A stretch of 64,000 bases of DNA from Rhodoblastus sp963736175 (GTDB lineage: Bacteria; Pseudomonadota; Alphaproteobacteria; Rhizobiales; Beijerinckiaceae), in assembly GCA_963736175.1 (NCBI GenBank), contig CAVTNU010000007.1, positions 68,450 to 132,449 of the forward strand, in the 5' to 3' direction. This document shows, in pieces, positions 28,632-37,362 of this stretch; position 1 is the first letter of the stretch; every line of letters begins with the position of its first letter. Made by a program: the position numbers and the translations under genes. The notes under the pieces were generated by a model. That model worked only from the letters and a program-made list of their open reading frames with translations, was not told the DNA's origin and made no database searches.

Positions 28632-29234
28632 ATGACAGGTATTGGCAAGATTTGCGTTTATTGCGGCTCGTCGTCCGGGTCCAATCCGATCTTTGTCGAA
28701 GCGGCCGAGCGGCTTGGCTGCTTATTGGCGCAAGCCGGCGTCGGCCTCGTTTACGGCGGCGGCGATCTCGGACTGATGGGCTCCGTCGCGCGCTCTTGCT
28801 TGCGGCACGGCGGCCATGTCACTGGGATTATTCCAAAATTCCTGCAAAATCAGGAGCATATGCTTGAGACTGTGCAGAATCTCATCGTCGTCGACGATAT
28901 GCACAGCCGCAAGAAGCTGATGTTCGAACACGCCGACGCCTTCGTCGCCCTGCCAGGCGGCGTAGGGACGCTCGAGGAACTGGTCGAACAGATGACCTGG
29001 GTGCAACTGGCGCGTCACGACAAGCCCGTCCTCGTCGCCGACATAGGCGGGTTCTGGCGGCCGCTGCTGAACCTGCTGGACCATATGCGCGAGCATCATT
29101 TCATCCGCGCCGGCACGGAAGTTCAGTATCTGGTCGCCGATCGCGTCGAAGATATCTTGCCGATGCTGCGCGAGGCGCAGACGCGCCGCGTCGCCACCGG
29201 CCATTTCAGGGACAAGGTGCGGCCCGAACTGTAG
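28632..29234 (+). CDS. LOG family protein (TIGR00730), nucleoside-5'-monophosphate phosphoribohydrolase type
   Basis: A 200-residue Rossmann-like protein. LOG enzymes cleave (cytokinin) nucleoside monophosphates to free base and ribose phosphate. ICVYCGSSSGSNP at the start, VYGGGDLGLMG and the signature LPGGVGTLEEL are all present. ATG 28632 follows a GAGGG site, and the longer upstream frame does not resemble the family. The last 60 bp are of special interest: two diverged copies of this 3' end occur at 34830-34913 and 37414-37497 around an accessory segment. Confidence 0.93.
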   Translation: MTGIGKICVYCGSSSGSNPIFVEAAERLGCLLAQAGVGLVYGGGDLGLMGSVARSCLRHGGHVTGIIPKFLQNQEHMLETVQNLIVVDDMHSRKKLMFEHADAFVALPGGVGTLEELVEQMTWVQLARHDKPVLVADIGGFWRPLLNLLDHMREHHFIRAGTEVQYLVADRVEDILPMLREAQTRRVATGHFRDKVRPEL

Positions 29235-29947
29235 AACGGGAATCGCTGTCGCGCATTTCGGCGATGGGGTGGACGGCTCCCCGTCGCGGGGTCGATGCTC
29301 GAGATTGGCGCTGAAAAGCGAACTCGGTCTCGCGTCTTACGAAGGGCGGGGAGGCGAGGCTTTCACCGCCACGCTACGCTGCGGGACGCTGCGTACGGCT
29401 TCCTGTTCCCCGGACGGGCGGCGTTCCCCTTCTGGCTTCGCCAAACGGCTCCGGTTCCCGGCCATCCAGGACTCCGAAACGCTGACGATTCGAGCTGAAC
29501 GGCGCCTCGACAACTCGGTCGTGGCGATCCGCCGAAAGCGCATTGTCGTCCCGGCGCGAACACTCATTTTTCGCCCATGTCGCCGCGCGCCGACAAAGCG
29601 CCATTTCACGGATCGCCATCGCGCGCGGAATGATCATCGCATAAAAAAATATAGCTTATCAATTTATCTAACGGAAATTACGTCATATATTTAATGTGGC
29701 ATATTTATCACATCGGTATTGAATCGTCCACGACGTTCGTTTTGACACCAATCCTATATTGCAAAGGATACATGAATGGGCGTTAACTCGCTGGTGATGG
29801 ATTGACGCCATGGCGGGATGCTGCGCTTGCGAGCAAGTACAGCATTCGTACTGTCGTAGTTGTTTTCATCGAGTTGCAATCGTTCCCAAGAAAAGACGGA
29901 TGAAAATTCGTGTTTTCATGTGAATATATCGTTCGGAATTTGTCATT
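29235..29947. other. Intergenic region between LOG gene and metal-uptake operon
   Basis: 713 bp without a credible gene. An open frame at 29269-29694 has no recognisable product, and its Arg-rich sequence suggests chance. From about 29640 to 29790 the sequence turns AT-rich, and the promoter of the downstream operon probably lies between there and 29947. I looked for Fur and iron-control palindromes by eye and found none I would defend. Confidence 0.5.
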
Positions 29948-31255
29948 ATGGCGCTTCTGCGTTGCGCGTTGCCGTCGCTTGCGGCGGGCTTTGTTGGTCT
30001 CTATCTCGTCGCGCCTGCCAGGGCGCAGGAAGCGGCAGCCGAACCGGCCTCGGTGGTTGTGGTCAGCGCCTATCCCGAACAGATGACGACGCGCTTTCAG
30101 GACGCGTTCGAACACAGGTTTCCCGGCGTTCATGTTCGCTTCGTCTGGAAGCAGCGACGCGACGCCTACCAGATGCTGTCGCAACCTGACAACGGCGGCG
30201 CGGATGTTTATTGGGCGGCGTCGCCGGAGAATTATCGCGCCCTCGCGGACATTGGAGCGTTCCAGCATTTTGATGTGGATAGAAACGTCCTGCCTGGCCG
30301 GATCGGCGGGCAATGGATTTCGGATCCTGGCGGCGCTTTTGAAGCGGCGGAAATCGCCGGCTATGGCTACGCGGTCAATCTCGACATCCTCAAGCAGCGT
30401 GGCCTGCCGCAACCGAAAACCTGGCGCGATCTCGCTTCCCCCGCCTATTTTGGGTTGATCGCCTTGCCGATCGCCGCCAGGGTCGGCTTTTCACCGCTTC
30501 TCTACGATATCATCCTCCAATCGGAAGGCTGGGCGCCGGGCTGGGCCTTGCTGGGCGAGATCGCGGCCAACGCCAATCCGGCGTTCAGCGGCGGCGCTCC
30601 AGCGGCCGCTGTCGAAAGCGGAGAAGCGGCCGCAGGCCTTTCCATCGATTTCTTCGCCGCCAGCGCCGCCGCCAATGGCGCGCCGGTGGCCATGGTCTAT
30701 CCGATCCATACAGCTTTCGCGCCGGCGCATCTGGCGATGACAGCCCATGCGCCGCATCCCGTTCAGGCGCATCAATTCATCGACTTTCTGCTGTCGCGCG
30801 AGGGCCAGCTTCTGCTGTTGCATCCCGATATCGGGCGCCATCCCGTGCGGCTCGACGCCTATGAGCCGCCGCGTCCCGGCGTGACCAATCCCTTCGCCGT
30901 TCACGACGAACTTTTTCCCTTCAACGGGGACCTGGCGCGGCTGCGGCGCGACGCCGTCGTCACGCTTTTCGATGTCGTCATCGCGGAAAGGCTGGACGAG
31001 TTGAAAAAGCTTTGGCCGCTGATCCACGCGGCCGAGGCGCCCTCGGCCCCGCCGGCGCTGCGGGCTGCTGCGGCGCGCGCCCGCGATTTGGCGAGCTTTG
31101 TGCCGATGACCCCAGAACAGGCGTCGGATCCCGGTTTCCTGGCGCGCTTCGCTTCGCCGGATTTCTCCCGGGCGCAAGCCGACGGCTGGCGTCTGGAAAT
31201 CGCCCGCGCTCGCGCCGGGGCATTGGAAGATCTAAGCAAGGCGGCGGCGCAATGA
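29948..31255 (+). CDS. Periplasmic solute-binding protein, ABC-transporter type, next to TonB receptor
   Basis: 435 residues with a clear Sec signal (hydrophobic core LAAGFVGLYLVAP, cleavage after ARA). The mature part resembles iron/polyamine-type periplasmic binding proteins: an early VVVVSAYPEQMTTRFQDAFE and GADVYWAASPENYRAL. A C-terminal extension of about 100 residues (from roughly 335) is Ala/Arg-rich and not part of the usual fold. No permease or ATPase gene follows; instead its stop overlaps the ATG of a di-haem DUF1111 gene, and a TonB receptor comes next. Metal or siderophore binding is inferred from this setting. Confidence 0.8.
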   Translation: MALLRCALPSLAAGFVGLYLVAPARAQEAAAEPASVVVVSAYPEQMTTRFQDAFEHRFPGVHVRFVWKQRRDAYQMLSQPDNGGADVYWAASPENYRALADIGAFQHFDVDRNVLPGRIGGQWISDPGGAFEAAEIAGYGYAVNLDILKQRGLPQPKTWRDLASPAYFGLIALPIAARVGFSPLLYDIILQSEGWAPGWALLGEIAANANPAFSGGAPAAAVESGEAAAGLSIDFFAASAAANGAPVAMVYPIHTAFAPAHLAMTAHAPHPVQAHQFIDFLLSREGQLLLLHPDIGRHPVRLDAYEPPRPGVTNPFAVHDELFPFNGDLARLRRDAVVTLFDVVIAERLDELKKLWPLIHAAEAPSAPPALRAAAARARDLASFVPMTPEQASDPGFLARFASPDFSRAQADGWRLEIARARAGALEDLSKAAAQ

Positions 31256-32553
31256 AAGCCGTTTCGTATGTCGCCGTGCTGAGCGGTCTGCTGTTCGTCG
31301 GCGCAAACGCGCCGTTGGCGCAGCTCTTTCCCTATGGCCAGGCGCTGACCACGCCATCGCAAAAATTCGAAGGTGGGGACAAGGCGTCCTTCGCCATGGG
31401 CGCGTCCTTGTTTCAGCACGCCTGGGTGTTTTCGCCCTCGGTCGACGAAGGGGCGTTCCCTGGCCTCGGCCCGCTCTATAATCGCCTTTCCTGCATCGCC
31501 TGCCATGTCAAGAACGGGCGCGGCGCGGCGCCGCGCGACGGCGAGCCTGTTCGCTCCATGGTCGTGCGGCTGAGCGTGCAAGGCAGGAACGCCCATGGGG
31601 GGGCGGCGCCGCATCCGGTTTATGGCGGCCAGTTGAATCCTGAAGGCGCGCCCGGCGTTCCCGGCGAAGGCGACGCCTTGCTGTTCTATCGCGCGGACAG
31701 CGTGACCTTGGACGATGGCGAAAAAATAGACTTACGCGCGCCGCGCCTTGAATTTCGCGGCCTCGCTTATGGACCGATCGAGGCGACGACGGAAATTTCG
31801 GTGCGGAACGCGCCGCCCGTCATCGGCCTCGGCCTGCTGGCGCAGGTTCCCGAAAGCGTCTTGCGGGATATAGCCGCCAAAAACGGCGGACGGCTGAACC
31901 ATGTCTGGGACATTGCGGCGCAGCGCGTCGCCATCGGCCGTTTCGGCTGGAAAGCCAACCAGCCTTCGGTGACGCAACAGGTCGCCAACGCCTTTGTCGA
32001 GGATCTCGGCGTCACTTCGCGGCTTTTCCCGGACGCGAATTGCACGTCGGCACAGAAAGCCTGCCGTGAAAGAGCGGCGCAAGAGAAGCCGCAGGAGCTG
32101 ACCGACGAGCAGTTGGAGGCGATCGACTTCTATCTGACCCATCTCGCGCCGCCGCCAAGACGCGCAGCCGATAGCGCTTCGGTTCGCGCCGGCGCTGAAA
32201 TTTTCGGCCTCATCGGCTGCGCGGCCTGTCATCGCGAAAAACTGCCGCTGGAAAACGGCCGCACGATCCAACCGTTCACCGATCTCGCCTTGCACGACAT
32301 GGGCGAGGGACTTGCCGACGGCCGCCCGGATTTCGAGGCGGGACCGCGCGACTGGCGAACGGCGCCGCTATGGGGCCTTGGTCTTGCCGGCGCCATCGGC
32401 GACACCGCGAATTTTCTTCACGACGGCCGCGCGCGGACTTTCGCCGAGGCGATTCTCTGGCATGGCGGCGAAGCGGCGGCGGCGGCCCGCGCTTATCGGG
32501 CGCTGTCGAGGGTGCAGCGCGAGACGCTGCACGCCTTCCTTTCATCCCTTTGA
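31252..32553 (+). CDS. Di-haem oxidoreductase-like protein, DUF1111 (putative thiol oxidoreductase)
   Basis: 433 residues with a Sec signal ending near ANAPLAQ. Two c-type haem motifs are present, CIACH (about residue 80) and CAACH (about residue 325), so it is a periplasmic dihaem protein related to the MauG/CcpA superfamily. DUF1111 proteins are often found with iron-uptake genes. The ATG at 31252 overlaps the upstream stop (ATGA), so the two are coupled. It lies 18 bp before the TonB receptor gene. A redox role in metal release or reduction is inference. Confidence 0.87.
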   Translation: MKAVSYVAVLSGLLFVGANAPLAQLFPYGQALTTPSQKFEGGDKASFAMGASLFQHAWVFSPSVDEGAFPGLGPLYNRLSCIACHVKNGRGAAPRDGEPVRSMVVRLSVQGRNAHGGAAPHPVYGGQLNPEGAPGVPGEGDALLFYRADSVTLDDGEKIDLRAPRLEFRGLAYGPIEATTEISVRNAPPVIGLGLLAQVPESVLRDIAAKNGGRLNHVWDIAAQRVAIGRFGWKANQPSVTQQVANAFVEDLGVTSRLFPDANCTSAQKACRERAAQEKPQELTDEQLEAIDFYLTHLAPPPRRAADSASVRAGAEIFGLIGCAACHREKLPLENGRTIQPFTDLALHDMGEGLADGRPDFEAGPRDWRTAPLWGLGLAGAIGDTANFLHDGRARTFAEAILWHGGEAAAAARAYRALSRVQRETLHAFLSSL

Positions 32554-32571
32554 AAACACGTTGGAGCATAG

Positions 32572-34719
32572 ATGCAGATGGACAGGAAATTCTTGACGAT
32601 AGCTTTGGCGGGCGTCTTGTCGTCGCCGGCGGGCGCGGCGCTGGCCGAAGATTCCAGCGTCTATAATCTTGGCGAAATCCATGTCACCGCGACGGCCGCG
32701 CCGGCGCCGAATGCTCCAGACTCCGGGACGGCTTCGGACATTCCGTTCCAGCCGACCACCCCGCCGCCGCTCGGCGGCGATACAATCACGGCGAAAAAAA
32801 TCGAAGCTTTCGATGCGCCAACCCTCGACAAGGCGGCGCAACTGACTCCCGGCGTCATAGCTGAGGATATGGCGGGGCCGCGCAACGAACAGAATATCTA
32901 TGTCCACGGTTTCGACCGCTGGCAGGTTCCGCTGTTGCTCGACGGCGTGCGCATCTATCTGCCCTATGACAATCGGCTCGATTTCGGCCGCTTCCTCGAA
33001 GGCAATCTCGCGGAAGTGCAGATTTCCAAAGGCTATGCCTCCGTGCTCGACGGTCCCGGCGGCCTGGGCGGCGAAATCAATCTCGTAACCCGCAAGCCCA
33101 CCAAGGCGGTCGAGGGCGAAATCGGCACGACTTTCGATTTCGGCGGCAAGGGCTGGTACGAAGGCGAGCGCACCTACGCGCGCGTCGGCACAAAGCAAGA
33201 CCTTTATTACCTGCAGGCGTCCGGCGCCTGGAACGTCTCGCGGGGTTGGGAATTGCCCGGCGATTTTACGCCGACCGCCAACCAGGGAGCGGGCCTGCGC
33301 GACAATTCGCAAACGCGCGATTGGAATGCAAATCTCAAGGCCGGCTATACGCCTAATGGAACAGATGAATATTCGATCAATTTCCTCCATCAAGAAGGCG
33401 AGAAGGGCGCGCCCTACGACGTCAATCTACCTATCGCTAACCAGAAATACTGGGTATGGCCGTTCTGGAACGCTCAGACCCTTAGCCTACTCACGCATAC
33501 GGTGATCGACAGCACTAGTTATTTCAACAGCAAGATCTACTGGAACCGGATGGATAATGATATCAATGCTTATTCAAACGCCGCCCAGACCTTGCAAGAC
33601 AATCCCAAGGCTTTCGACTCCACCTATCATGATTGGAGTCTCGGCGTTTCACTCGAAGGCGGAAAGGATCTGACCAACTGGGACACACTGAAAGCGGCCT
33701 TCCATTACCGCCGCGATACGCATAATGAAAACGAGGGCTATTTCACCAATGACATGAACACCTTGGTCGGGTGTACGGCCAATGTCGTGTGTTATAGCGA
33801 ACCGCGCGTGACCTCAATGGAGGACACATTCTCGGCCGCGCTCGAAAACACCATCCATGTCGGCGGGACCGTCGACCTGGTTCAGGGCTTCAGTTATGAC
33901 TGGCGCCATCTGATCCAGGCGCAGGGCTTCAACTCCAGCGTGACGCCTTTCGCCATCGTCAATTATCCGACCAAGGATGGCGTCGCGCCGAATATTCAGG
34001 GCGCGGCGATCTGGCGTTATAACGACACCGACAAGGTCTATTTCGACGTGTCCGACCGAACCCGCTTCCCGACCTTGTTCGAGCGCTTCAGCACACGCTT
34101 CGGCGGCGCGATTTCCAACCCGAGTTTGGCTCCGGAACGCGCGACCAACCTGCAGCTCGGCTGGGAAGGGCTGGTCCTGCCGAAGCTGAAAGTCTCGGCT
34201 GACGCTTATTATAGCGTTGTTCAGGACATGATCGAAAGCGTTGGCATCGTTTATAGCGGGACGGCGGTGACGCAGAGCCAGAATGTCGGCCTTGGCCATG
34301 TGGTCGGCTCCGACCTCAAGGCGGATTATGCGCTGCGCGACGATCTGGCTGTTGGCGGACATTTGTCGTTGATTCACCGCTACGTCGACACGTCGGTGGC
34401 CATCAAGCCCAATATCCAATTGATTGGCGCGCCCGACGCAAGCGGCATGCTCTATGTGACATGGCGGCCGCTGCCCAACCTGACCCTGACGCCCAACGTC
34501 CAGTTCGCCAGCAGCCGCTGGACGGAGAAGGACACCAACACCGCCTATTATCAGACCGGCGCCTATGCCTTATATAATTTTAAGGCGGAATATAAGGTTC
34601 AGGATAATCTGACGGTCTATGCCGGCGCGAAAAACATTTTCGACCGGCTTTATGTGCTGACCGACGGTTTCCCGGAGCCTGGCCGCAGCTTCTATGTCGG
34701 CGCCAAGGCGACGTTCTGA
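32572..34719 (+). CDS. TonB-dependent outer-membrane receptor
   Basis: 715 residues: a signal peptide (to about residue 25, GAALAED), a TonB box-like EIHVTATA (about 34-41), a plug domain with NIYVHGFDRWQVPLLLDGV, and a C-terminal 22-strand-type barrel ending in the outer-membrane Phe (VGAKATF). It imports a bound metal complex or other large ligand using TonB energy. It is the third gene of an operon with a binding protein and a dihaem DUF1111 protein. ATG 32572 or 32578 are both possible starts. The ligand cannot be assigned. A GC-rich hairpin follows the stop. Confidence 0.92.
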   Translation: MQMDRKFLTIALAGVLSSPAGAALAEDSSVYNLGEIHVTATAAPAPNAPDSGTASDIPFQPTTPPPLGGDTITAKKIEAFDAPTLDKAAQLTPGVIAEDMAGPRNEQNIYVHGFDRWQVPLLLDGVRIYLPYDNRLDFGRFLEGNLAEVQISKGYASVLDGPGGLGGEINLVTRKPTKAVEGEIGTTFDFGGKGWYEGERTYARVGTKQDLYYLQASGAWNVSRGWELPGDFTPTANQGAGLRDNSQTRDWNANLKAGYTPNGTDEYSINFLHQEGEKGAPYDVNLPIANQKYWVWPFWNAQTLSLLTHTVIDSTSYFNSKIYWNRMDNDINAYSNAAQTLQDNPKAFDSTYHDWSLGVSLEGGKDLTNWDTLKAAFHYRRDTHNENEGYFTNDMNTLVGCTANVVCYSEPRVTSMEDTFSAALENTIHVGGTVDLVQGFSYDWRHLIQAQGFNSSVTPFAIVNYPTKDGVAPNIQGAAIWRYNDTDKVYFDVSDRTRFPTLFERFSTRFGGAISNPSLAPERATNLQLGWEGLVLPKLKVSADAYYSVVQDMIESVGIVYSGTAVTQSQNVGLGHVVGSDLKADYALRDDLAVGGHLSLIHRYVDTSVAIKPNIQLIGAPDASGMLYVTWRPLPNLTLTPNVQFASSRWTEKDTNTAYYQTGAYALYNFKAEYKVQDNLTVYAGAKNIFDRLYVLTDGFPEPGRSFYVGAKATF

Positions 34720-34727
34720 CAGAACTT

Positions 34728-34750
34728 GGCGCGCGATCAATTCGCGCGCC
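34728..34750 (+). terminator. GC-rich hairpin after the TonB receptor gene
   Basis: Inverted repeat GGCGCGCGA-TCAAT-TCGCGCGCC starting 8 bp after the stop. No U run follows, so it may be a weak or Rho-assisted end of the operon transcript. Confidence 0.45.
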
Positions 34751-34829
34751 GCCACACTCGATTTGCGGGAAACGATCGGACTCCGCCGCGGACCATGGGC
34801 GCTAAACGGCGCCCATTCGCACTTCGGTC

Positions 34830-34913
34830 CAATCTCCGAATTGAGGCGCAGACGCACCGCGTGGCCACAGGCCGTTTCACGGACAAGGCGCGGCCCGAAC
34901 TGTATAGCGTGAA
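34830..34913 (+). repeat. Left copy of 84-bp direct repeat resembling a LOG-gene 3' end
   Basis: Identical to 37414-37497 except one base (T at 34905, G in the other copy). Translated, it gives EAQTHRVATG followed by RFTDKARPEL, 16 of 20 residues identical to the end of the LOG protein encoded at 28632-29234. In this copy the stop codon is lost (TAT for TAG). It marks the left edge of the accessory segment. Confidence 0.9.
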
Positions 34914-34934
34914 TCGCGGCGGGGCGCTGCGGAT

Positions 34935-35207
34935 AGGCGCCGGTCGAGCGTTCGCGCCCATCTGGCCGGGCGCGACGACGGCCTCGTAAAAGTTCGACCG
35001 CTGCTCGACCGGGTGGGGAATTTCGCCGATCTCATTGCGGGCGATGCCGACGTCGCCGATTTCACTGTGCTCCGCCGCTCGGAACTGATCGGCCGCCCAC
35101 TCGGCTCCGCCGCTTTCGTCGCGGAAGCTGAAGCCCTCCTCGGCCGTCGACTGACGCCGGGCAAGCGCGGGCGAAAGTCGAGGATCGAGCGGGGAGATAA
35201 TCGGTAA
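34935..35207 (+). pseudogene. C-terminal fragment of a REP-associated Y1 transposase (RAYT)
   Basis: The frame reads SSVRAHLAGRDDGLVKVRPL, then NFADL, RRSELIGRPLGSAAFVAE and LLGRRLTPGKRGRKSR before TAA at 35205. This is the conserved C-terminus of the Transposase_17/RAYT family (pattern SS..AHL.G.DD.LV, then E.IGRPLG..AF, then KRG.K). The N-terminal two thirds with the catalytic HUH and Tyr are missing. The stop codon lies inside a REP sequence (35203-35228), as expected for the right end of such an element. The start is lost; the fragment begins about 20 bp after the 84-bp repeat. Confidence 0.82.
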
Positions 35208-35228
35208 AGACGGTCCTGTCACCGTAAT
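35203..35228 (-). repeat. REP sequence at the right end of the RAYT fragment
   Basis: Reads GGTAAAGACGG then TCCTGTCACCGTAAT. It matches the right arm of the REPIN at 37373-37398 exactly, and, inverted, the copy at 57023-57048 with two differences. It lies against the truncated ORF on its right. Confidence 0.88.
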
Positions 35229-35466
35229 CCCAAATAATTTCTTGATCAGCATAGGGGCTATTCAACGTCTGTCGGACACTCAGGGCGTAGTCGGCATACT
35301 GCGGCTTGTAGATGCCCTTGGCCTGGTTCACGAGCCGGGCCCCGTGTTCGGCGTAGGCTTGAATTTCGCTCCAAGGGATCGTCTGCCCTTTGTGGGCTTC
35401 AAACCACTCAAGGGCAGTGACGTGTTGTGGGTTTAGCCCGGGAAAATTCTTTGCGATCTCGAACAT
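35229..35466 (-). pseudogene. Truncated N-terminal ORF, possibly from a restriction/HNH-type endonuclease
   Basis: From ATG 35466 the minus strand encodes about 79 natural-looking residues (for example ALEWFEAHKGQTIPWSEI and YKPQYADYALSVRQTLNSPY), then runs into the REP at 35228 and continues as meaningless sequence antisense to the RAYT. From memory, similar N-termini occur in HNH-type restriction-like proteins of defence regions; I hold this loosely. The gene's remaining part is absent from the window. It is probably non-functional. Confidence 0.55.
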
Positions 35467-35502
35467 GAATTGAGTCCCGGAAATCCGTTTTGAATTGCTG
35501 GC

Positions 35503-36987
35503 CTACCTACAAACGACGAACCCGCTAATTGCCTTTGCAACGTCTGCCAAGTCTGCCGGCTCAAGCACTTTGGTTGATGGCGACTCGGGCTGATATTGGA
35601 GGCGGTTCGAATCGAGGAACGTCGCCAATATCGCTGATTTTATTGCGAAATTCACATTTTGCGGCAGATCGCCGTCTTTAATCGCCACTTTAAGTGCGTT
35701 CAGCTTCATTGAGACGACGCCGACGAGATTGCCCTTCTGATCGAGCAGCGGTCCGCCCGAATTCCCGGCTTGAACCGGCGCTGAAATCTGCAAATAGCGG
35801 CTGTCGTCACCCATGCCGTTTGTCGCCGTGACATTGCCGAGCGTGAAATTGCCAGAGGTCGACAGGATGTCGCTGTGAGGGAAGCCGAAGGCAGCGACGG
35901 ATTCGCCAAGGCGGATGGTGGCGCGAAGGTTGGCGGGCTTGGTCATCGGTTTCGCGATCTTCAAAAGCGCCAAATCGTTGGTGACGTCTTTCGCGACGAC
36001 GCGAGCCTCAACAATGGAGCCGTCATCGGTCTTGACCATCGTCTTCGAGCAGCCTTCGATCACGTGCGCGTTGGTGACGAAATCGCCATCAGCGGTGACA
36101 AAGAACCCCGTGCCCGAGGAGACTTTGCCATTGTCGACGGGCGGCGGCGCGCTCGGTGGTGTGACAGCCACGGGCGGAGAGGAGGGCGGCTCAGGCGGGC
36201 GCACAGTGGCTGCCACAGCTTGCACGGGAGGCGGTTCGACAAACGCAGCTCCAGTCATTTCCGACCAGAGAGAGGCCGACATCAAGACAGCAATGCGTTC
36301 TCCGCCGACATTGCCGTTGGCGTTCTTCCATTGCAGCGTGAAGCCAGTCGAGTTTGACCCATCCTGATGATAGCGAAGATACCAATCAACGCCGTCAGTC
36401 GTGCTCGCTGAGATGACGAACCAACCGTCTTTTATGACGCGATAGTGGATTTTCGCGCCTTGTTGGATGAACTTTCCAACGAGCGCTTCAAAGTTGGCTT
36501 CGATCGGCACATTCGGTACGGTCGTGAAATCGATTTGCACGCGCTTTTGCCGGTCGTCATAGAACAAGCCATGCTGGTTGCGTTCGACGTTCAAGCCCAG
36601 GCCAAACGGAACCCAGATGGTCACGGGACGGGTTGGATGCGTGACTTTCCGAAAGCCCCAAAGATTGAGCATAGGGGAAGCGATCTCTTGCAGCCGCTGT
36701 TTCTGCGGTGGCGCGATGATCCCGTCGGGGGTGAATTCGTGCTCGGCCTGGAAGCTTTCGATTGCATCAAAGAGCCGGCGATTGAAATTTTCGTTCGGCA
36801 TGCCGTTCGAGTAGCCGGCGGCTATGATCATCACTTGCATTACGAGCCGCTCGCCAACGCTCATTGATCGTTGAAAGGCTTCCTCCGCTTGAACGTAGCC
36901 CGCAGGTCGTGCGTGGGCCGGAATTGACGCCGCGAGAGACGCGAGAAAAATCGAACCGCATGCAAAATCAATAAACCAACGCTTCAT
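35503..36987 (-). CDS. Secreted trypsin-like serine protease (S1C) with N-terminal peptidoglycan-binding-like region
   Basis: About 494 residues. A signal peptide (FACGSIFLASLAASIPAHA) is followed by a PG-binding-like helical region (about 40-100, FDAIESFQAEHEFTPDG), a middle domain of about 130 residues I do not recognise, a Pro-rich linker (about 255-285), and a trypsin-like domain with His in TNAHVIEGC, Asp in NDLALLKI and Ser in GNSGGPLLD, so the triad is complete. No PDZ domain follows. Base composition is less GC-rich than its neighbours, and it is the only intact gene between the 84-bp repeats, so it was probably acquired. ATG 36987 is chosen; 36993 and 36999 are alternatives. Confidence 0.83.
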   Translation of the reverse strand: MKRWFIDFACGSIFLASLAASIPAHARPAGYVQAEEAFQRSMSVGERLVMQVMIIAAGYSNGMPNENFNRRLFDAIESFQAEHEFTPDGIIAPPQKQRLQEIASPMLNLWGFRKVTHPTRPVTIWVPFGLGLNVERNQHGLFYDDRQKRVQIDFTTVPNVPIEANFEALVGKFIQQGAKIHYRVIKDGWFVISASTTDGVDWYLRYHQDGSNSTGFTLQWKNANGNVGGERIAVLMSASLWSEMTGAAFVEPPPVQAVAATVRPPEPPSSPPVAVTPPSAPPPVDNGKVSSGTGFFVTADGDFVTNAHVIEGCSKTMVKTDDGSIVEARVVAKDVTNDLALLKIAKPMTKPANLRATIRLGESVAAFGFPHSDILSTSGNFTLGNVTATNGMGDDSRYLQISAPVQAGNSGGPLLDQKGNLVGVVSMKLNALKVAIKDGDLPQNVNFAIKSAILATFLDSNRLQYQPESPSTKVLEPADLADVAKAISGFVVCR

Positions 36988-37119
36988 AGCCATAACCAAC
37001 TGATGTCGCCAACAAACCGGCCGCGATTTAAGCAGACCCTTAGCTTAAGCGCCAGCTAGCCGGATGGCGAGAACGGCTGCATGATCGGTAAAATTTTCAA
37101 TCGGGGTTATTTGCAACCA

Positions 37120-37362
37120 ATGGACAGCCTGGACGAATTCAAACAGTTCATCCGCACCACGCGCATGACGCACATTTACAAGCCCGTCATGCTGCAGGCC
37201 GTACTGCAGAGGGGAGGGGCGGCGACTAAGGAGCAGATCGCCGCCGACATCGTCAGCCGCGACGTCCTTCAGCATGAGCATTATCGGCGCAACATAGTCG
37301 ATCAGATGCCGGGCAAGAGGCTGGTCCGGAATTACGGTGACAGGCCCGTCTTTACCTTTTAG
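37120..37362 (+). pseudogene. Truncated N-terminal ORF ending in a REPIN
   Basis: About 70 natural-looking residues (FKQFIRTTRMTHIYKPVML, then QAVLQRGGAATKEQIAADIV) suggest a small winged-helix-like N-terminal domain. At 37329 the frame enters the REPIN and the last dozen residues (NYGDRPVFTF) are encoded by the repeat itself, ending at TAG 37360. From memory, similar N-termini precede nuclease domains in defence genes; this is uncertain. An in-frame ATG at 37081 would lengthen it. It faces away from the protease, as does the other truncated ORF. Confidence 0.55.

Noticed and set aside
29269..29694. Possible 141-residue gene between the LOG gene and the binding protein gene
   Set aside because: Arg-rich, no family resemblance, no ribosome site; kept as intergenic.
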